From assembly GCF_007860075.1 (NCBI RefSeq), contig NZ_SJPP01000002.1, positions 186,001 through 250,000 on the forward strand: DNA of 64,000 nt. Direction: 5' to 3'. This document shows, piece by piece, positions 18,243 through 26,387 of the stretch (its first letter is position 1; each line of letters starts with the position of its first letter). The DNA comes from Symmachiella macrocystis (GTDB taxonomy: Bacteria > Planctomycetota > Planctomycetia > Planctomycetales > Planctomycetaceae). Under the pieces are notes generated by a model. The model searched no databases and was not told where the DNA came from. It saw only the letters and a program-made list of their open reading frames with translations. Made by a program: the position numbers and the translations under genes.

Positions 18243-19676
18243 TCAGCCCAACAGGTCCGTCACCGGTTGGCCGTGGCCGTCTTTGGTTACAAAGAACGGG
18301 CGTTGTTCGATGGTCGCTTTGTGTTGGGGCGAGATACCCAAGGCACGGTAGATTGTCGCATGCAGATCGGTGACCGAGACCGGGTTTTCTATGGTTGTGC
18401 AGGGGCGTTCGTCGGCGGTTTTGCCGTACAGAAACCCTTGCTTCACGCCGCCGCCAAACATCAACACGCTGCTGGCGCCGGTGAAGTGGCGGTGCATGCC
18501 GTAGAATTTGAGCTCATCAATCGTGTCAGGCTGCGCGACTTGGCCGCCGACTGGTTTGTCCGGTTTGCCCTCGACCAGCATGTCACGGCTGAATTCGCTG
18601 GCGAGGACAATCAATGTGCTCTCGAGCAGACCTCGCTGTTCAAGATCGAGGACCAATTGCGCAATCGGCGCATCGATCGATTTTTTCATCTCGACCAATC
18701 GCGTATGGCCATTGTCGTGCGTGTCCCAACCGAAGAAGGGGATGTACTCAGTCGTGACCTCAATGAACCGGGCGCCTTGTTCAATCAACCGCCGCGCCAG
18801 CAAGCACCCCAAACCAAACCGACCGGTGTTGTAACGCTCGTAGGTTTCCTTTGGTTCAATCGACAAATCAAATGCCTGTGCTGCCGGGGAATCGAGTAGT
18901 TTGTAGGCATTGTCCAATGATCGCAGCAACGACTCGCGTTGGTAGTCGCTGCCGTGTCGGGCAACGGGGCTTTGCTCGAGCATTTTGCGATACGTCTGGT
19001 AACGATTGCGAAATCGTTTGATGCTCATCCCCGCCGGCGGGCGGACAGTTTCGATCGCCTGTGTCGGTTCGGGGACACGAAACGGGCCGAACTCGCTGCC
19101 CAGAATTCCGGCTGTCTGAAACGCTTTGAGTTCCTCCGCTTCGCCGTTTCCTTCGTATCGCTGTCCGATATCGATGAACGCCGGCACAGCAGGGTTTTTG
19201 GGGCCTAGAGCTGAGGCAATCCAAGCCCCAATGTGCGGCGCTGCTACGGTCAGCGGCGGTTCGTAGCCAGTGTGCCAATGATATTGGTGCCGCGAATGCA
19301 GAATTTTCCCCAGATCGGCCAGATAGTGTGACCGCAACAGCGTCCCACGGTCCATCACAGACGCGATGTTTTCCAGCCCCTCGGAAATCTTGATATCGTC
19401 CACCGAGGTATCAATGGCGGGGAATGTGCTGAGCACTTCATTGGCGGGCAGGCCCTTGCGAAACGGCGTGTGACGTTTGGGATCAAACGTTTCGGTATGC
19501 GCCATTCCGCCCCCCATCCAAAGTACGATTACCGCATCGGCCTTGGCGGTCGGCGTGTCGTCTTCGGCGCCAGCAGAGAAGGTCGGTTCACCCGCAGCGA
19601 GCGTTGCCAACGTCGCAGCGGAAGCCGTTTTGAGGAAGTCGCGGCGGTTGGGGAAATTGTTTATGGACATAGTCAT
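18243..19676 (-). CDS. DUF1501 protein with Tat signal
   Basis: This protein of about 477 residues belongs to the DUF1501 family, an alkaline-phosphatase/sulfatase-like fold very abundant in planctomycetes. The N-terminus carries a twin-arginine signal (NRRDFLKTASAATLATLAAG). Family features include VIVLWMGGGMAHTETFDPK, SVMDRGTLLRSHY and FGWDTHDNGH. The start could be ATG 19676, ATG 19670 or GTG 19679, and none has a strong ribosome binding site. It is the second gene of an operon, 68 nt after a DUF1549/DUF1553 gene, the usual pairing. The biochemical role is unknown. Confidence 0.9.
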   Translation of the reverse strand: MTMSINNFPNRRDFLKTASAATLATLAAGEPTFSAGAEDDTPTAKADAVIVLWMGGGMAHTETFDPKRHTPFRKGLPANEVLSTFPAIDTSVDDIKISEGLENIASVMDRGTLLRSHYLADLGKILHSRHQYHWHTGYEPPLTVAAPHIGAWIASALGPKNPAVPAFIDIGQRYEGNGEAEELKAFQTAGILGSEFGPFRVPEPTQAIETVRPPAGMSIKRFRNRYQTYRKMLEQSPVARHGSDYQRESLLRSLDNAYKLLDSPAAQAFDLSIEPKETYERYNTGRFGLGCLLARRLIEQGARFIEVTTEYIPFFGWDTHDNGHTRLVEMKKSIDAPIAQLVLDLEQRGLLESTLIVLASEFSRDMLVEGKPDKPVGGQVAQPDTIDELKFYGMHRHFTGASSVLMFGGGVKQGFLYGKTADERPCTTIENPVSVTDLHATIYRALGISPQHKATIEQRPFFVTKDGHGQPVTDLLG

Positions 19677-19684
19677 CACTCACA

Positions 19685-19715
19685 GATTGTAGGGCCGGTT
19701 GTACCGGCCGTAATT
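19685..19715 (-). promoter_or_regulatory. Intercistronic hairpin between the DUF1549 and DUF1501 genes
   Basis: A perfect 7-bp stem (GGCCGGT at 19693-19699 and ACCGGCC at 19703-19709) with a 3-nt loop lies in the 68-nt gap. It has no T-run, so it is more likely an mRNA-processing or stability element than a terminator. Confidence 0.4.
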
Positions 19716-19744
19716 CGCGTTTCTCACCGACAACAGCAGCTACA

Positions 19745-21928
19745 TTATTCAATCAACTGAAACTCGGGCAGCATCACCACCACCCACAGCAAGTCCTGCA
19801 CGCTCTCGACCGACGGTTTCTCGCCGACCAACGCGCGAGCCAAGGCAGCCTCGTCCAACGTTGGCGCTCGGCCGAGGGCTTGTGTGTAGATTCCATCAAC
19901 GATCGCAACGCTGTTCGCCTCCGACTGCTGCAGCCAGTTCTCGGCTCCTTGCTTTAATACGGCATCCAGTGTGCCGCCGTTGGTCAGTTCCAAGGCCTGT
20001 AGCGTAGTGGCGACGGATTGACGACGGGTGACGACTTGCTCGCGGTTCGAGCGGCCTAAGGCACGCGTCAGCGCGTCGTCCATGATCATCGCAGCGCGCA
20101 CCTGGCTGTCGCTGATGATCAATGCGGCCAGCAACGGCACACGTATTTTCCAGGGACCACCATCAATGTCGGCCAATTCGACGGCCGGTTTCCAATCCTG
20201 GGCGTCAAATTCGACGGTTTCCCATTTGTCGGGCGACTGCGTACTACACAACCATGAATCATCCGTTTCGATGACGACGTTTTCCCCGTCAGCCATCTGG
20301 ATATCAGCTGACAATAATAAACCGGCTGAGTTGGAGGACTCTTCGGGCTGCTTGTCCTTGTCGGCAGAATTGACGGCGGCCACGGCGAATACATTTTGCC
20401 CCGCCCGCAAGTGGGGCTGCAGGTCCACAACCGTCGCCTTCTGCCAATTGTCTCCACGGGCGATTTGCTTGCCGTTGACGTACAACGTAAAGGAATTATC
20501 GCCGGTCGCAATCACGCGCGCTGTTTGGGGAGCGGCTTTCAAGGTAAACTCCCGTCGCAAGAACAACGTCCCGCCGATGGTCCCCTGTGCTGCCTGGGCG
20601 TCGTTCCAAATCCAATGCGCAGTGGCCGGGGTTTGGTCTCGCCGTCTCTCCGCCAACACAAGCGCCACGTCGGTCAATTGTCCTCCCTGTCCGCGACCGT
20701 CCCGTTGGACCATGGCAGGTTCCACTGGTTGCCAAACGCCGGTCAGCGAGGAAATTGCATCGAGAAACTGTTCCCCCGACATACGTTTCACCAACGGTCC
20801 GCGAAAGGTGTAGCTTGTTTCTTCAGGATCGGGGAAACCGACCGAGGGGAGTTGATAGGCGCGCGATGTGCAAATCAACTCCAGCGTGTGCTGAAGGTTG
20901 TAATCGTGCTCCGCCAAGTCGACCGCTAGCCAATCCAACAGGTCGGCGTGCCAGGGCGGCAAATCCATTTCATCCACCGGTTCGACCAGTCCCCGCCCCA
21001 TCAATATCGCCCAAAGCCGATTCACAATCGTCCGCGATAAACGTCCGTTTTGTGGGCTGGTCATGATGTCGGCGAGTTGTTGAATCCGCTCGTCGCGCGG
21101 CGCCGTGCTGTCGATCTTGCCCAATTGCGGAAACAGAAACTTGACCGTGGCAAACTCGCCGTTGGGTTTGTTGCATTCAAATGTTTCTAGCGGCTCATCG
21201 GCAAAGACGTTGGCTAAACCGTAGGCGTCGTCGAGGGTCCACGTGTCGATAAAACTGTCGTGACAACTGGCGCACTTGATGTTGGTTCCCAGAAAAACCT
21301 GTGAAATCGTCTGCGCTGCTTGCATCTCCCGCCGCTGACTGGCATTGACCGTGCCCCGCCAAATGATTCCTTTGATGAACCCTGCGGATCCGTCGACCGG
21401 ACTGATCAACTCGTGTACGAATTGGTCATACGGTTTGTTGTCATAAAGTGCTGCAAATAGCCACCCAGTAATTTGCCGCCGACCGTCATCAATAAATCCG
21501 GTGCCGCGAAACGCGTTGCGCAGCGCATCGTTCCAAAACGTCAACCAATGCTCCGCATACGCGCGACGGTCAGCCAATAGTTTGCGCACCAACCGCTGCC
21601 GTTTATCGGGATGCGAATCGGCAACGAATGCTTGTAGTTCCGCCGGCGATGGTAACAACCCCACCAGATCTTCATGCACGCGCCGCGCAAAGACTTCGTC
21701 GCTCACCAGGCGCTCCACGTCAATGTTTTCCGCTGCATACGTCGTTTGCAAAAAACGATCGATGGGATTCGTGAGGGCCGAACCCTTTTCGATGGACGGC
21801 AAGTCCGGGCGGCGCGGTGCCACGGGGTTGGCCTCTTCGTCGCCCAATGTGGGTGCGAGAAATAGGGTCGACATCAAGACCGAACAGGCGCAAATCACGG
21901 CAAGCTGAACGTGTCGGGGAGTATGCAT
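19745..21928 (-). CDS. DUF1549/DUF1553 secreted protein with inserted jelly-roll domain
   Basis: I chose the ATG at 21928 (MHTPRHVQLAVIC), giving 727 residues and a signal peptide ending near LGDEEA. DUF1549 is at the N-terminal side (NPIDRFLQTTYAAE through HWLTFWNDALRNAF), with a single CxxCH-type motif CASCHD near residue 215. DUF1553 follows (SRTIVNRLWAILMGRGLVEPVDEM, LLDWLAVDLAEHDYNLQHTLELI, MSGEQFLDAISSLTG). Between about residues 430 and 570 a galactose-binding-like module is inserted (WIWNDAQAAQG, FTLYVNGKQIARGDNW). The protein lacks the N-terminal cytochrome domains of longer relatives. It probably shares an operon with the DUF1501 gene. Confidence 0.88.
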   Translation of the reverse strand: MHTPRHVQLAVICACSVLMSTLFLAPTLGDEEANPVAPRRPDLPSIEKGSALTNPIDRFLQTTYAAENIDVERLVSDEVFARRVHEDLVGLLPSPAELQAFVADSHPDKRQRLVRKLLADRRAYAEHWLTFWNDALRNAFRGTGFIDDGRRQITGWLFAALYDNKPYDQFVHELISPVDGSAGFIKGIIWRGTVNASQRREMQAAQTISQVFLGTNIKCASCHDSFIDTWTLDDAYGLANVFADEPLETFECNKPNGEFATVKFLFPQLGKIDSTAPRDERIQQLADIMTSPQNGRLSRTIVNRLWAILMGRGLVEPVDEMDLPPWHADLLDWLAVDLAEHDYNLQHTLELICTSRAYQLPSVGFPDPEETSYTFRGPLVKRMSGEQFLDAISSLTGVWQPVEPAMVQRDGRGQGGQLTDVALVLAERRRDQTPATAHWIWNDAQAAQGTIGGTLFLRREFTLKAAPQTARVIATGDNSFTLYVNGKQIARGDNWQKATVVDLQPHLRAGQNVFAVAAVNSADKDKQPEESSNSAGLLLSADIQMADGENVVIETDDSWLCSTQSPDKWETVEFDAQDWKPAVELADIDGGPWKIRVPLLAALIISDSQVRAAMIMDDALTRALGRSNREQVVTRRQSVATTLQALELTNGGTLDAVLKQGAENWLQQSEANSVAIVDGIYTQALGRAPTLDEAALARALVGEKPSVESVQDLLWVVVMLPEFQLIE

Positions 21929-22385
21929 GGTGTGTTGGATCACCGGCTGGATTTGAGATACAAGATATTTGCGAGGCTGGACTTGATTTTACCATGCGGG
22001 ATGCGTGATATTCCATGCCGCAACAGCAACTTGTGCGACAACGGGTTGGTGCGGCTACCAGATGTGGTGAGACAAGAGCAATTTTCCACAAAATCGGCCA
22101 TTCGCTTTACAACGCGATTTTCATTGGCTAACATCCCCTCCGCAGTCAAAGGATTGGCTGCACGACAATATGGAAGGATGGATCCTTGCAAAACACAGAT
22201 ATAATCACGTCGCTTGACGGCAGAATCGGCAACTCAGCATCCGCCGAAATCTCTGCCGCTTTTTTTTACGCCCTGTGCCCTCAGCCGGCCTCTCGCAGTG
22301 GCGCTGCCCCTACTCGTTTCTCGACGCACATGATGTGCGCGCACCGCCCCTAAAGGTGTGTTTCTAATCAGGGAGGAAAACTTAG
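21929..22385. other. Intergenic region between divergent genes (457 bp)
   Basis: It must contain promoters for the DUF1549 gene (minus) and the amidotransferase-like gene (plus). I see AT-rich stretches around 22100-22140 but no consensus box that I would defend. GGGAGGAAAA at 22371-22380 is the ribosome binding site of the next gene. Confidence 0.35.
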
Positions 22386-23147
22386 ATGTCCAAGAAACCG
22401 ACGATCGCGTTCAATGGTGACTTTCGCCCCGCACGCAAAGATGTGAATCCGCTCTCGTGGTTCAACACCGGCTACTACGACTCGATCACCGCTGCCGGCG
22501 GATTGCCCATGCCGTTGCCGCCGTTTGCCGATGATGAGGACCTGAACCAATTTCTGGACAATGTCGACGGCCTGGTCTTGGCCGGCTGCACGCAAGACAT
22601 GAATCCCCAACGACTCGGCATGGAACCGCATCCGACCACCCGCGCCATGCCCGCTCGCCGCGAGGACTTTGACCGTCGCTTGTGCAAAATCGCCTACGAA
22701 CGCCGCATTCCGGTCTTGGCCGTCGGCCTAGGCATGCAGATGCTGAACGTCGTTTGCGGCGGCACGATCTATCAACACATTTCCGAAGCCTACCCCCGTC
22801 CGCTGCACCATTTCGATCCGGTCGAAAAGAACCTGCGGCACATTATCGAGATCGTTCCCGAAACACGGATGGACGAGATCTACGGCCCGGGCGAAATCCG
22901 CATCAACAGTTCGCACCACCAATCGGTCGACCAACTCGCCACCCCGTTCCGTGTGAGCGCCACCGCCCCCGACGGCGTGGTCGAAGCGTACGAATCGATC
23001 CTGGACGACTGGTACTGCCTCGGCGTGCAATGGCACCCCGAAAGCGAAACCTCATCGGCCCTGGACATGCAAGTCTTCCAACACTTCCTGCAAGCCTGCA
23101 CAGCCGTGGAACAACCAATGATCCTACAACTGCGCCACGCAGCGTAG
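22386..23147 (+). CDS. Class I glutamine-amidotransferase-like (peptidase C26) protein without the catalytic Cys
   Basis: This 253-residue protein has the fold of gamma-glutamyl-GABA hydrolase (PuuD) and related C26 enzymes, which hydrolyse gamma-glutamyl bonds. The family pattern is clear: DGLVLAGC, PVLAVGLGMQMLNVVCGG, NSSHHQSV, and VQWHPESE with His217 and Glu219 of the triad. In active members the nucleophile elbow reads GICRG. Here it reads AVGLG with Gly114 at the Cys position, so the normal chemistry cannot occur. It may be a binding or regulatory protein. It stands alone and a strong terminator follows. Confidence 0.82.
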   Translation: MSKKPTIAFNGDFRPARKDVNPLSWFNTGYYDSITAAGGLPMPLPPFADDEDLNQFLDNVDGLVLAGCTQDMNPQRLGMEPHPTTRAMPARREDFDRRLCKIAYERRIPVLAVGLGMQMLNVVCGGTIYQHISEAYPRPLHHFDPVEKNLRHIIEIVPETRMDEIYGPGEIRINSSHHQSVDQLATPFRVSATAPDGVVEAYESILDDWYCLGVQWHPESETSSALDMQVFQHFLQACTAVEQPMILQLRHAA

Positions 23148-23191
23148 TTAGTGGTGTTGAAATCGAGTGAATGAGTTCACCGAGAAATAGT

Positions 23192-23227
23192 AAGGCGGCC
23201 GGACACGGAGTTCGGCCGCCTTTTTTG
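23192..23227 (+). terminator. Rho-independent terminator after the C26-like gene
   Basis: A 10-bp GC-rich stem (AAGGCGGCCG at 23192-23201 and CGGCCGCCTT at 23213-23222) with an 11-nt loop is followed directly by a T-run. It lies about 45 nt after the stop codon of the upstream plus-strand gene. Confidence 0.85.
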
Positions 23228-23480
23228 TTGGTGAGGTGCGTCGTGATATACCTTTAGTTGTCGGACGAACGGCTTGTGAGATTGCCCAACCCGAGTGGGC
23301 GAGGCCACGACTAATGACGACGAGATCTTCTGGAAGTAGTGACCACATGATTGTATCATTGGAGTCAATGAACGGCCCGTACGGTCAATACCGAATCCGT
23401 CGCGGAAATGATGTGTGGATTGCAGAGCAATGCTCCGTTTTCAATATCTTGCCCATTCAATGACAGAAGGGTCCTCGGTC

Positions 23481-24416
23481 ATGTTAGGTTCATCTCGACA
23501 CTCATTGAAGGTGATGTTCCTCACGGGATTCATCATATTGATGTGCGGCGCGGTCCAGCAAATCAATGCGGAATTGCCCGAATCGGGTTCAGCGGAGGAC
23601 AGCACGGCGGTTGAGGCTGCAGCCGGCGAGTCGGAATCGTCGTATGAACGTGCGCGGCAGAAGTACCGCGAACAGATTAGCGTAATCGAGCGACGAGCGC
23701 AGCAGATTGTTGAAGATGCGATTCGCGAGGCGCGGCAGCGGGCGAGCGAATTAAGGAAACAGGAATCGGCAGCTGTCCGCGCCGAGTTTGTGACAAATTT
23801 GAATGTCGCCATCACGAGGGCTATCGAGAACGGAAATCTCGATCGAGCTGCCCACTTGACCAAAGAACGGGACGCGTTCGACGGTCAAAGCATTCCGGCG
23901 TCTGGAACGGATCCGTCACAATTTGTCGACAACGAGATTTACGAATGCGTTTTGGGGATGTACGGACAATTCACCACGGGCAAAAACCATCCGGTGGTCA
24001 ATCTGGCAGTTCCCAATCGAAATCTTTGGTCGGAAGAGATCCAAGGCAAGTTGCGAGGCCGGATCGATTTCATGGAAATCAATTACGAAGCGACCGCCAA
24101 GCTGATTATCCCCAGCGATGGGGCGTATCGCGTCGAGCTACCCGAGCGCGGGACGGAGTTTCTCATCAACGGCAATCAGCTCAGTGCAGGTGACGTGCTT
24201 TTAAAACAGGGTGTGTACGACATCTGCATCAAAACCGGAACGCATGGCCAGCCATTCCTACCGGAAAGTTTTGTCCGCATTGTCGCACAACAAAATGATC
24301 AAGAAATCGCCTTGGTCAATACGGGAAAAGATATCCGACGATTCCTGAACAGCCACGTCGACAACCAAGCGGTCACCGAAGTCTCAGGCTACCAGCCAGT
24401 CAAAGCCGAACGATAG
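23481..24416 (+). CDS. Secreted protein of unknown function with a coiled-coil N-terminal half
   Basis: This 311-residue protein starts at ATG 23481, chosen because AGAAGGG lies upstream. An in-frame ATG at 23460 has none. The signal peptide is MLGSSRHSLKVMFLTGFIILMCGAVQQINA. Residues ~45-115 form a charged coiled-coil (YERARQKYREQISVIERRAQQIVEDAIREARQRASELRKQ) with heptads. The C-terminal half is beta-rich (GKLRGRIDFMEINYEATAKLIIPSDGAYRVELPERG), reminiscent of planctomycete exported proteins but without a named domain. There is no operon partner in the same direction. The 333-bp gap before it holds the terminator above. Confidence 0.7.
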   Translation: MLGSSRHSLKVMFLTGFIILMCGAVQQINAELPESGSAEDSTAVEAAAGESESSYERARQKYREQISVIERRAQQIVEDAIREARQRASELRKQESAAVRAEFVTNLNVAITRAIENGNLDRAAHLTKERDAFDGQSIPASGTDPSQFVDNEIYECVLGMYGQFTTGKNHPVVNLAVPNRNLWSEEIQGKLRGRIDFMEINYEATAKLIIPSDGAYRVELPERGTEFLINGNQLSAGDVLLKQGVYDICIKTGTHGQPFLPESFVRIVAQQNDQEIALVNTGKDIRRFLNSHVDNQAVTEVSGYQPVKAER

Positions 24417-24441
24417 TACGCAGGTTTAGCCCGGAAGCTGG

Positions 24442-24831
24442 CTATTGCGGCTCGCCCAACCGCTGCGTCAGCCGAGCCACCTGCAACTCAAGTCGCTTGA
24501 TTTCGCGGACGGTGTTGTTCTTTTGTATCTCCATCCAGGCCCAGATCTTCATCATCGAGACTGCTGCCATGCAGAATCCAAATCCGAGCGCCCAGCTCAT
24601 CAGCGCTTTCATCTCCTGGGCACCGAAAAACCTCCACAGCGAGTAGAAGCCGAGGACCAGGAAGATCATCGTCGAAATCATCACTAACGCAGTCACCCAA
24701 CGGTTGCGGCTTTGCAGCAATTCCAATCCCTGTTCGAGCAAAGATGGTTCCTGCGCAAACTGCGCGTAGAGATCCGCGTCTTCGGCAGCGAGTGCTTGCT
24801 TGATCTTGTCATCAATATCGTGTCCGGTCAT
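24442..24831 (-). CDS. Small two-helix membrane protein, partner of the ECF sigma factor (DUF6768-like)
   Basis: This 129-residue protein has an N-terminal acidic helix (DIDDKIKQALAAEDADLYAQFAQEPSLLEQ), two transmembrane helices (about residues 46-67 and 76-98), and a C-terminal coiled-coil (REIKRLELQVARLTQRLG). Its ATG overlaps the stop of the sigma factor gene by 4 bp (ATGA), so the two are translationally coupled. Gene position and architecture resemble membrane proteins that follow planctomycete ECF sigma genes. An anti-sigma or sensor role is inferred, and no ZAS zinc motif is present. Confidence 0.7.
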   Translation of the reverse strand: MTGHDIDDKIKQALAAEDADLYAQFAQEPSLLEQGLELLQSRNRWVTALVMISTMIFLVLGFYSLWRFFGAQEMKALMSWALGFGFCMAAVSMMKIWAWMEIQKNNTVREIKRLELQVARLTQRLGEPQ

Positions 24832-25382
24832 GACGTCTCCCTATCAATCATCTTTTTGAGTTGTTGTCGTAGTGAAAAAAGTCGATATTTCAGCGTGCCT
24901 TCCGGTACGGCCAAAACAGCCGCGATCTCCTTTAAAGGCATTTCGTCGTCGTAGAACATTCGCAACAACAGCTGTTGCTCGGCCGTCAAACGCACGATCG
25001 CGTTTCGTAACTGCTCGACATCAGTCAATTCTTCGGGTGGTTTTTGCACTGTCGGCGAAGTGATTTGTTGGCCGAGATCGTGGTTAAGTTGTCGCTCGCG
25101 CGTTTGCGAGCGTATCCAGTCGACAGACTTGTGGTGGACAATCCGATAAGCCCAACCGCGAAAGGTGGCGGGATCTTTCAATCGATGCAGACCACGAAAA
25201 ATGGCCACCCACCCCTCTTGAACCACGTCCGCGGCCACGTCCTCGCGCTCGGTCAGTTTGTGAGCGTGGCGAATCAGCTTGGGGTGCCAACGACGAATAA
25301 GCAACTGCAAGGCGGACGCGTCACCATGTTGCGCGCGTATCACAAGAAGTTCGTTCAAAATGTCGTCAGCATTTCGGCTCAT
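24828..25382 (-). CDS. ECF-type RNA polymerase sigma factor
   Basis: This 184-residue sigma-70-family protein has only regions 2 and 4. Region 2 includes DVVQEGWVAIFRGLHRLKDPATFRGWAYRIVHHKSVDWIR. Region 4 includes LTAEQQLLLRMFYDDEMPLKEIAAVLAVPEGTLKYRLFSLRQQLKK with its helix-turn-helix. It is the first gene of a two-gene operon with the membrane protein above. Such pairs usually respond to envelope signals. No matching ECF promoter was recognised upstream. Confidence 0.93.
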   Translation of the reverse strand: MSRNADDILNELLVIRAQHGDASALQLLIRRWHPKLIRHAHKLTEREDVAADVVQEGWVAIFRGLHRLKDPATFRGWAYRIVHHKSVDWIRSQTRERQLNHDLGQQITSPTVQKPPEELTDVEQLRNAIVRLTAEQQLLLRMFYDDEMPLKEIAAVLAVPEGTLKYRLFSLRQQLKKMIDRETS

Positions 25383-25772
25383 GCGTCCATTGAATCCGGG
25401 AAACTACCTTTAGGTCGCGGCAGACGGGCGAAGGTTGGCGAAAAACGGTAATTGTGGACAAATATTCGGTAGGAATATTTCAATGTTACATTCGGCCAAA
25501 GTTAGCCGATTCCGATACGTTTGAAATTCGTGGGCTTTATTCGAGCGCTTCGCGAATTGGGATTGGCTGTGTAGGCAATCGGCCCGCCACAGTTCGCGTA
25601 GAATAAAGGCAAGGGAAGTATTCACTTGCTGCGACCAGCCGCGTGCTAATCGAGATTGCGACAAGCGGCGTAGTTTGCGGCGCGAGATTGAGTGGACTGT
25701 TACACGAAAAAAGGCGCCCGGAAACGACGTTCGGCCGGCTCTTTTATTTGTGGGCCACCCTGCGGGGGCGCT
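25383..25772. other. Intergenic region between the sigma operon and a membrane protein gene
   Basis: 390 bp lie between the start of the ECF sigma gene and the 3' end of the next minus-strand gene. It should hold the sigma operon promoter. One hairpin near its right end is listed separately. Nothing else is recognisable. Confidence 0.35.
25706..25745. terminator. Imperfect terminator-like hairpin
   Basis: The run AAAAAAGGCGCCCGG, an ~11-nt loop, and CGGCCGGCTCTTTT form an imperfect GC stem flanked by A- and T-runs. It lies just past the 3' end of the minus-strand membrane protein gene at 25773 and resembles the terminator at 23192. It could act in either direction. Confidence 0.45.
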
Positions 25773-26216
25773 TTACAGCAATATGTTAATCCACCAGATT
25801 TCGTAGTCCCGGATCTCGGGATGACGGTCGACGGTTCGTCTAATTAGATCGGCCACCGTGACGAATTCGAAGACCAACAACAAGCAAGGAATTGCGAAGC
25901 CCACAATGGACCAAACCACCCACCATTTTTCCGTGTATGATGGCGAGCCAACGTATAGATTCCCTCCTGCTATCGCGACAAGGAATAGAAACAGGTACAG
26001 CGGAAACACGGAGTCGGAAGGCGTATTAACCACAATCCATTCACAAATCGCGACGAGAGCCTGCCAGCCAACTCCGATCGCGACAGCATCGTAGTCGTCA
26101 TGCACCTTCGCGTATGCCGGCACGTAAAAGTAAAGCGTGTAGAGAAATACGAGCCAACAAAACAATTGGCCAATCAACAGTGCAAGCGTGATCTTTCGGA
26201 TTGGTAAACTTGACAT
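25773..26216 (-). CDS. Small polytopic membrane protein of unknown function
   Basis: This 147-residue protein starts at ATG 26216 with GGGGGAA upstream. About four hydrophobic helices are visible (ALLIGQLFCWLVFLYTLYFYV, WQALVAICEWIVV, VFPLYLFLFLVAIAGG, WVVWSIVGFAIPCLLLVFEFV). The charged C-terminus (DLIRRTVDRHPEIRDYEIWW) would be cytoplasmic. No known domain is evident. It is monocistronic by position, with a terminator-like hairpin downstream. Confidence 0.6.
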   Translation of the reverse strand: MSSLPIRKITLALLIGQLFCWLVFLYTLYFYVPAYAKVHDDYDAVAIGVGWQALVAICEWIVVNTPSDSVFPLYLFLFLVAIAGGNLYVGSPSYTEKWWVVWSIVGFAIPCLLLVFEFVTVADLIRRTVDRHPEIRDYEIWWINILL

Positions 26217-26246
26217 GGGACATTCCCCCAGTCCGTCCTACAAATA

Positions 26247-26331
26247 GGGTCATTGTTCCGGCGCATGCGCCGGCGATGTATTAAAACCAACGATCGCCGG
26301 GGCTTCTTGGATCAAATTGCCTTTTGCCAGC
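26247..26331 (-). pseudogene. Remnant of a gene related to the NAD(P)-binding protein at 28826
   Basis: Read on the minus strand, this stretch encodes LAKGNLIQEAPAIVGFNT followed by SPAHAPEQ and a stop. It matches the C-terminal region of the NAD(P)-binding protein 2.6 kb away, where the sequence is DDLIHEAPAIVGCKT. The DNA is also similar over roughly 40 bp. No start or N-terminal part is present here. It is probably a decayed fragment left by duplication or gene conversion. The perfect palindrome CCGGCGCATGCGCCGG lies within it near 26257-26272. Confidence 0.45.
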
Positions 26332-26387
26332 AGGGTAGGGACCGCAATCCATGTTGGGCACCCAAGCAACCGGTCCACACAGCGGCC

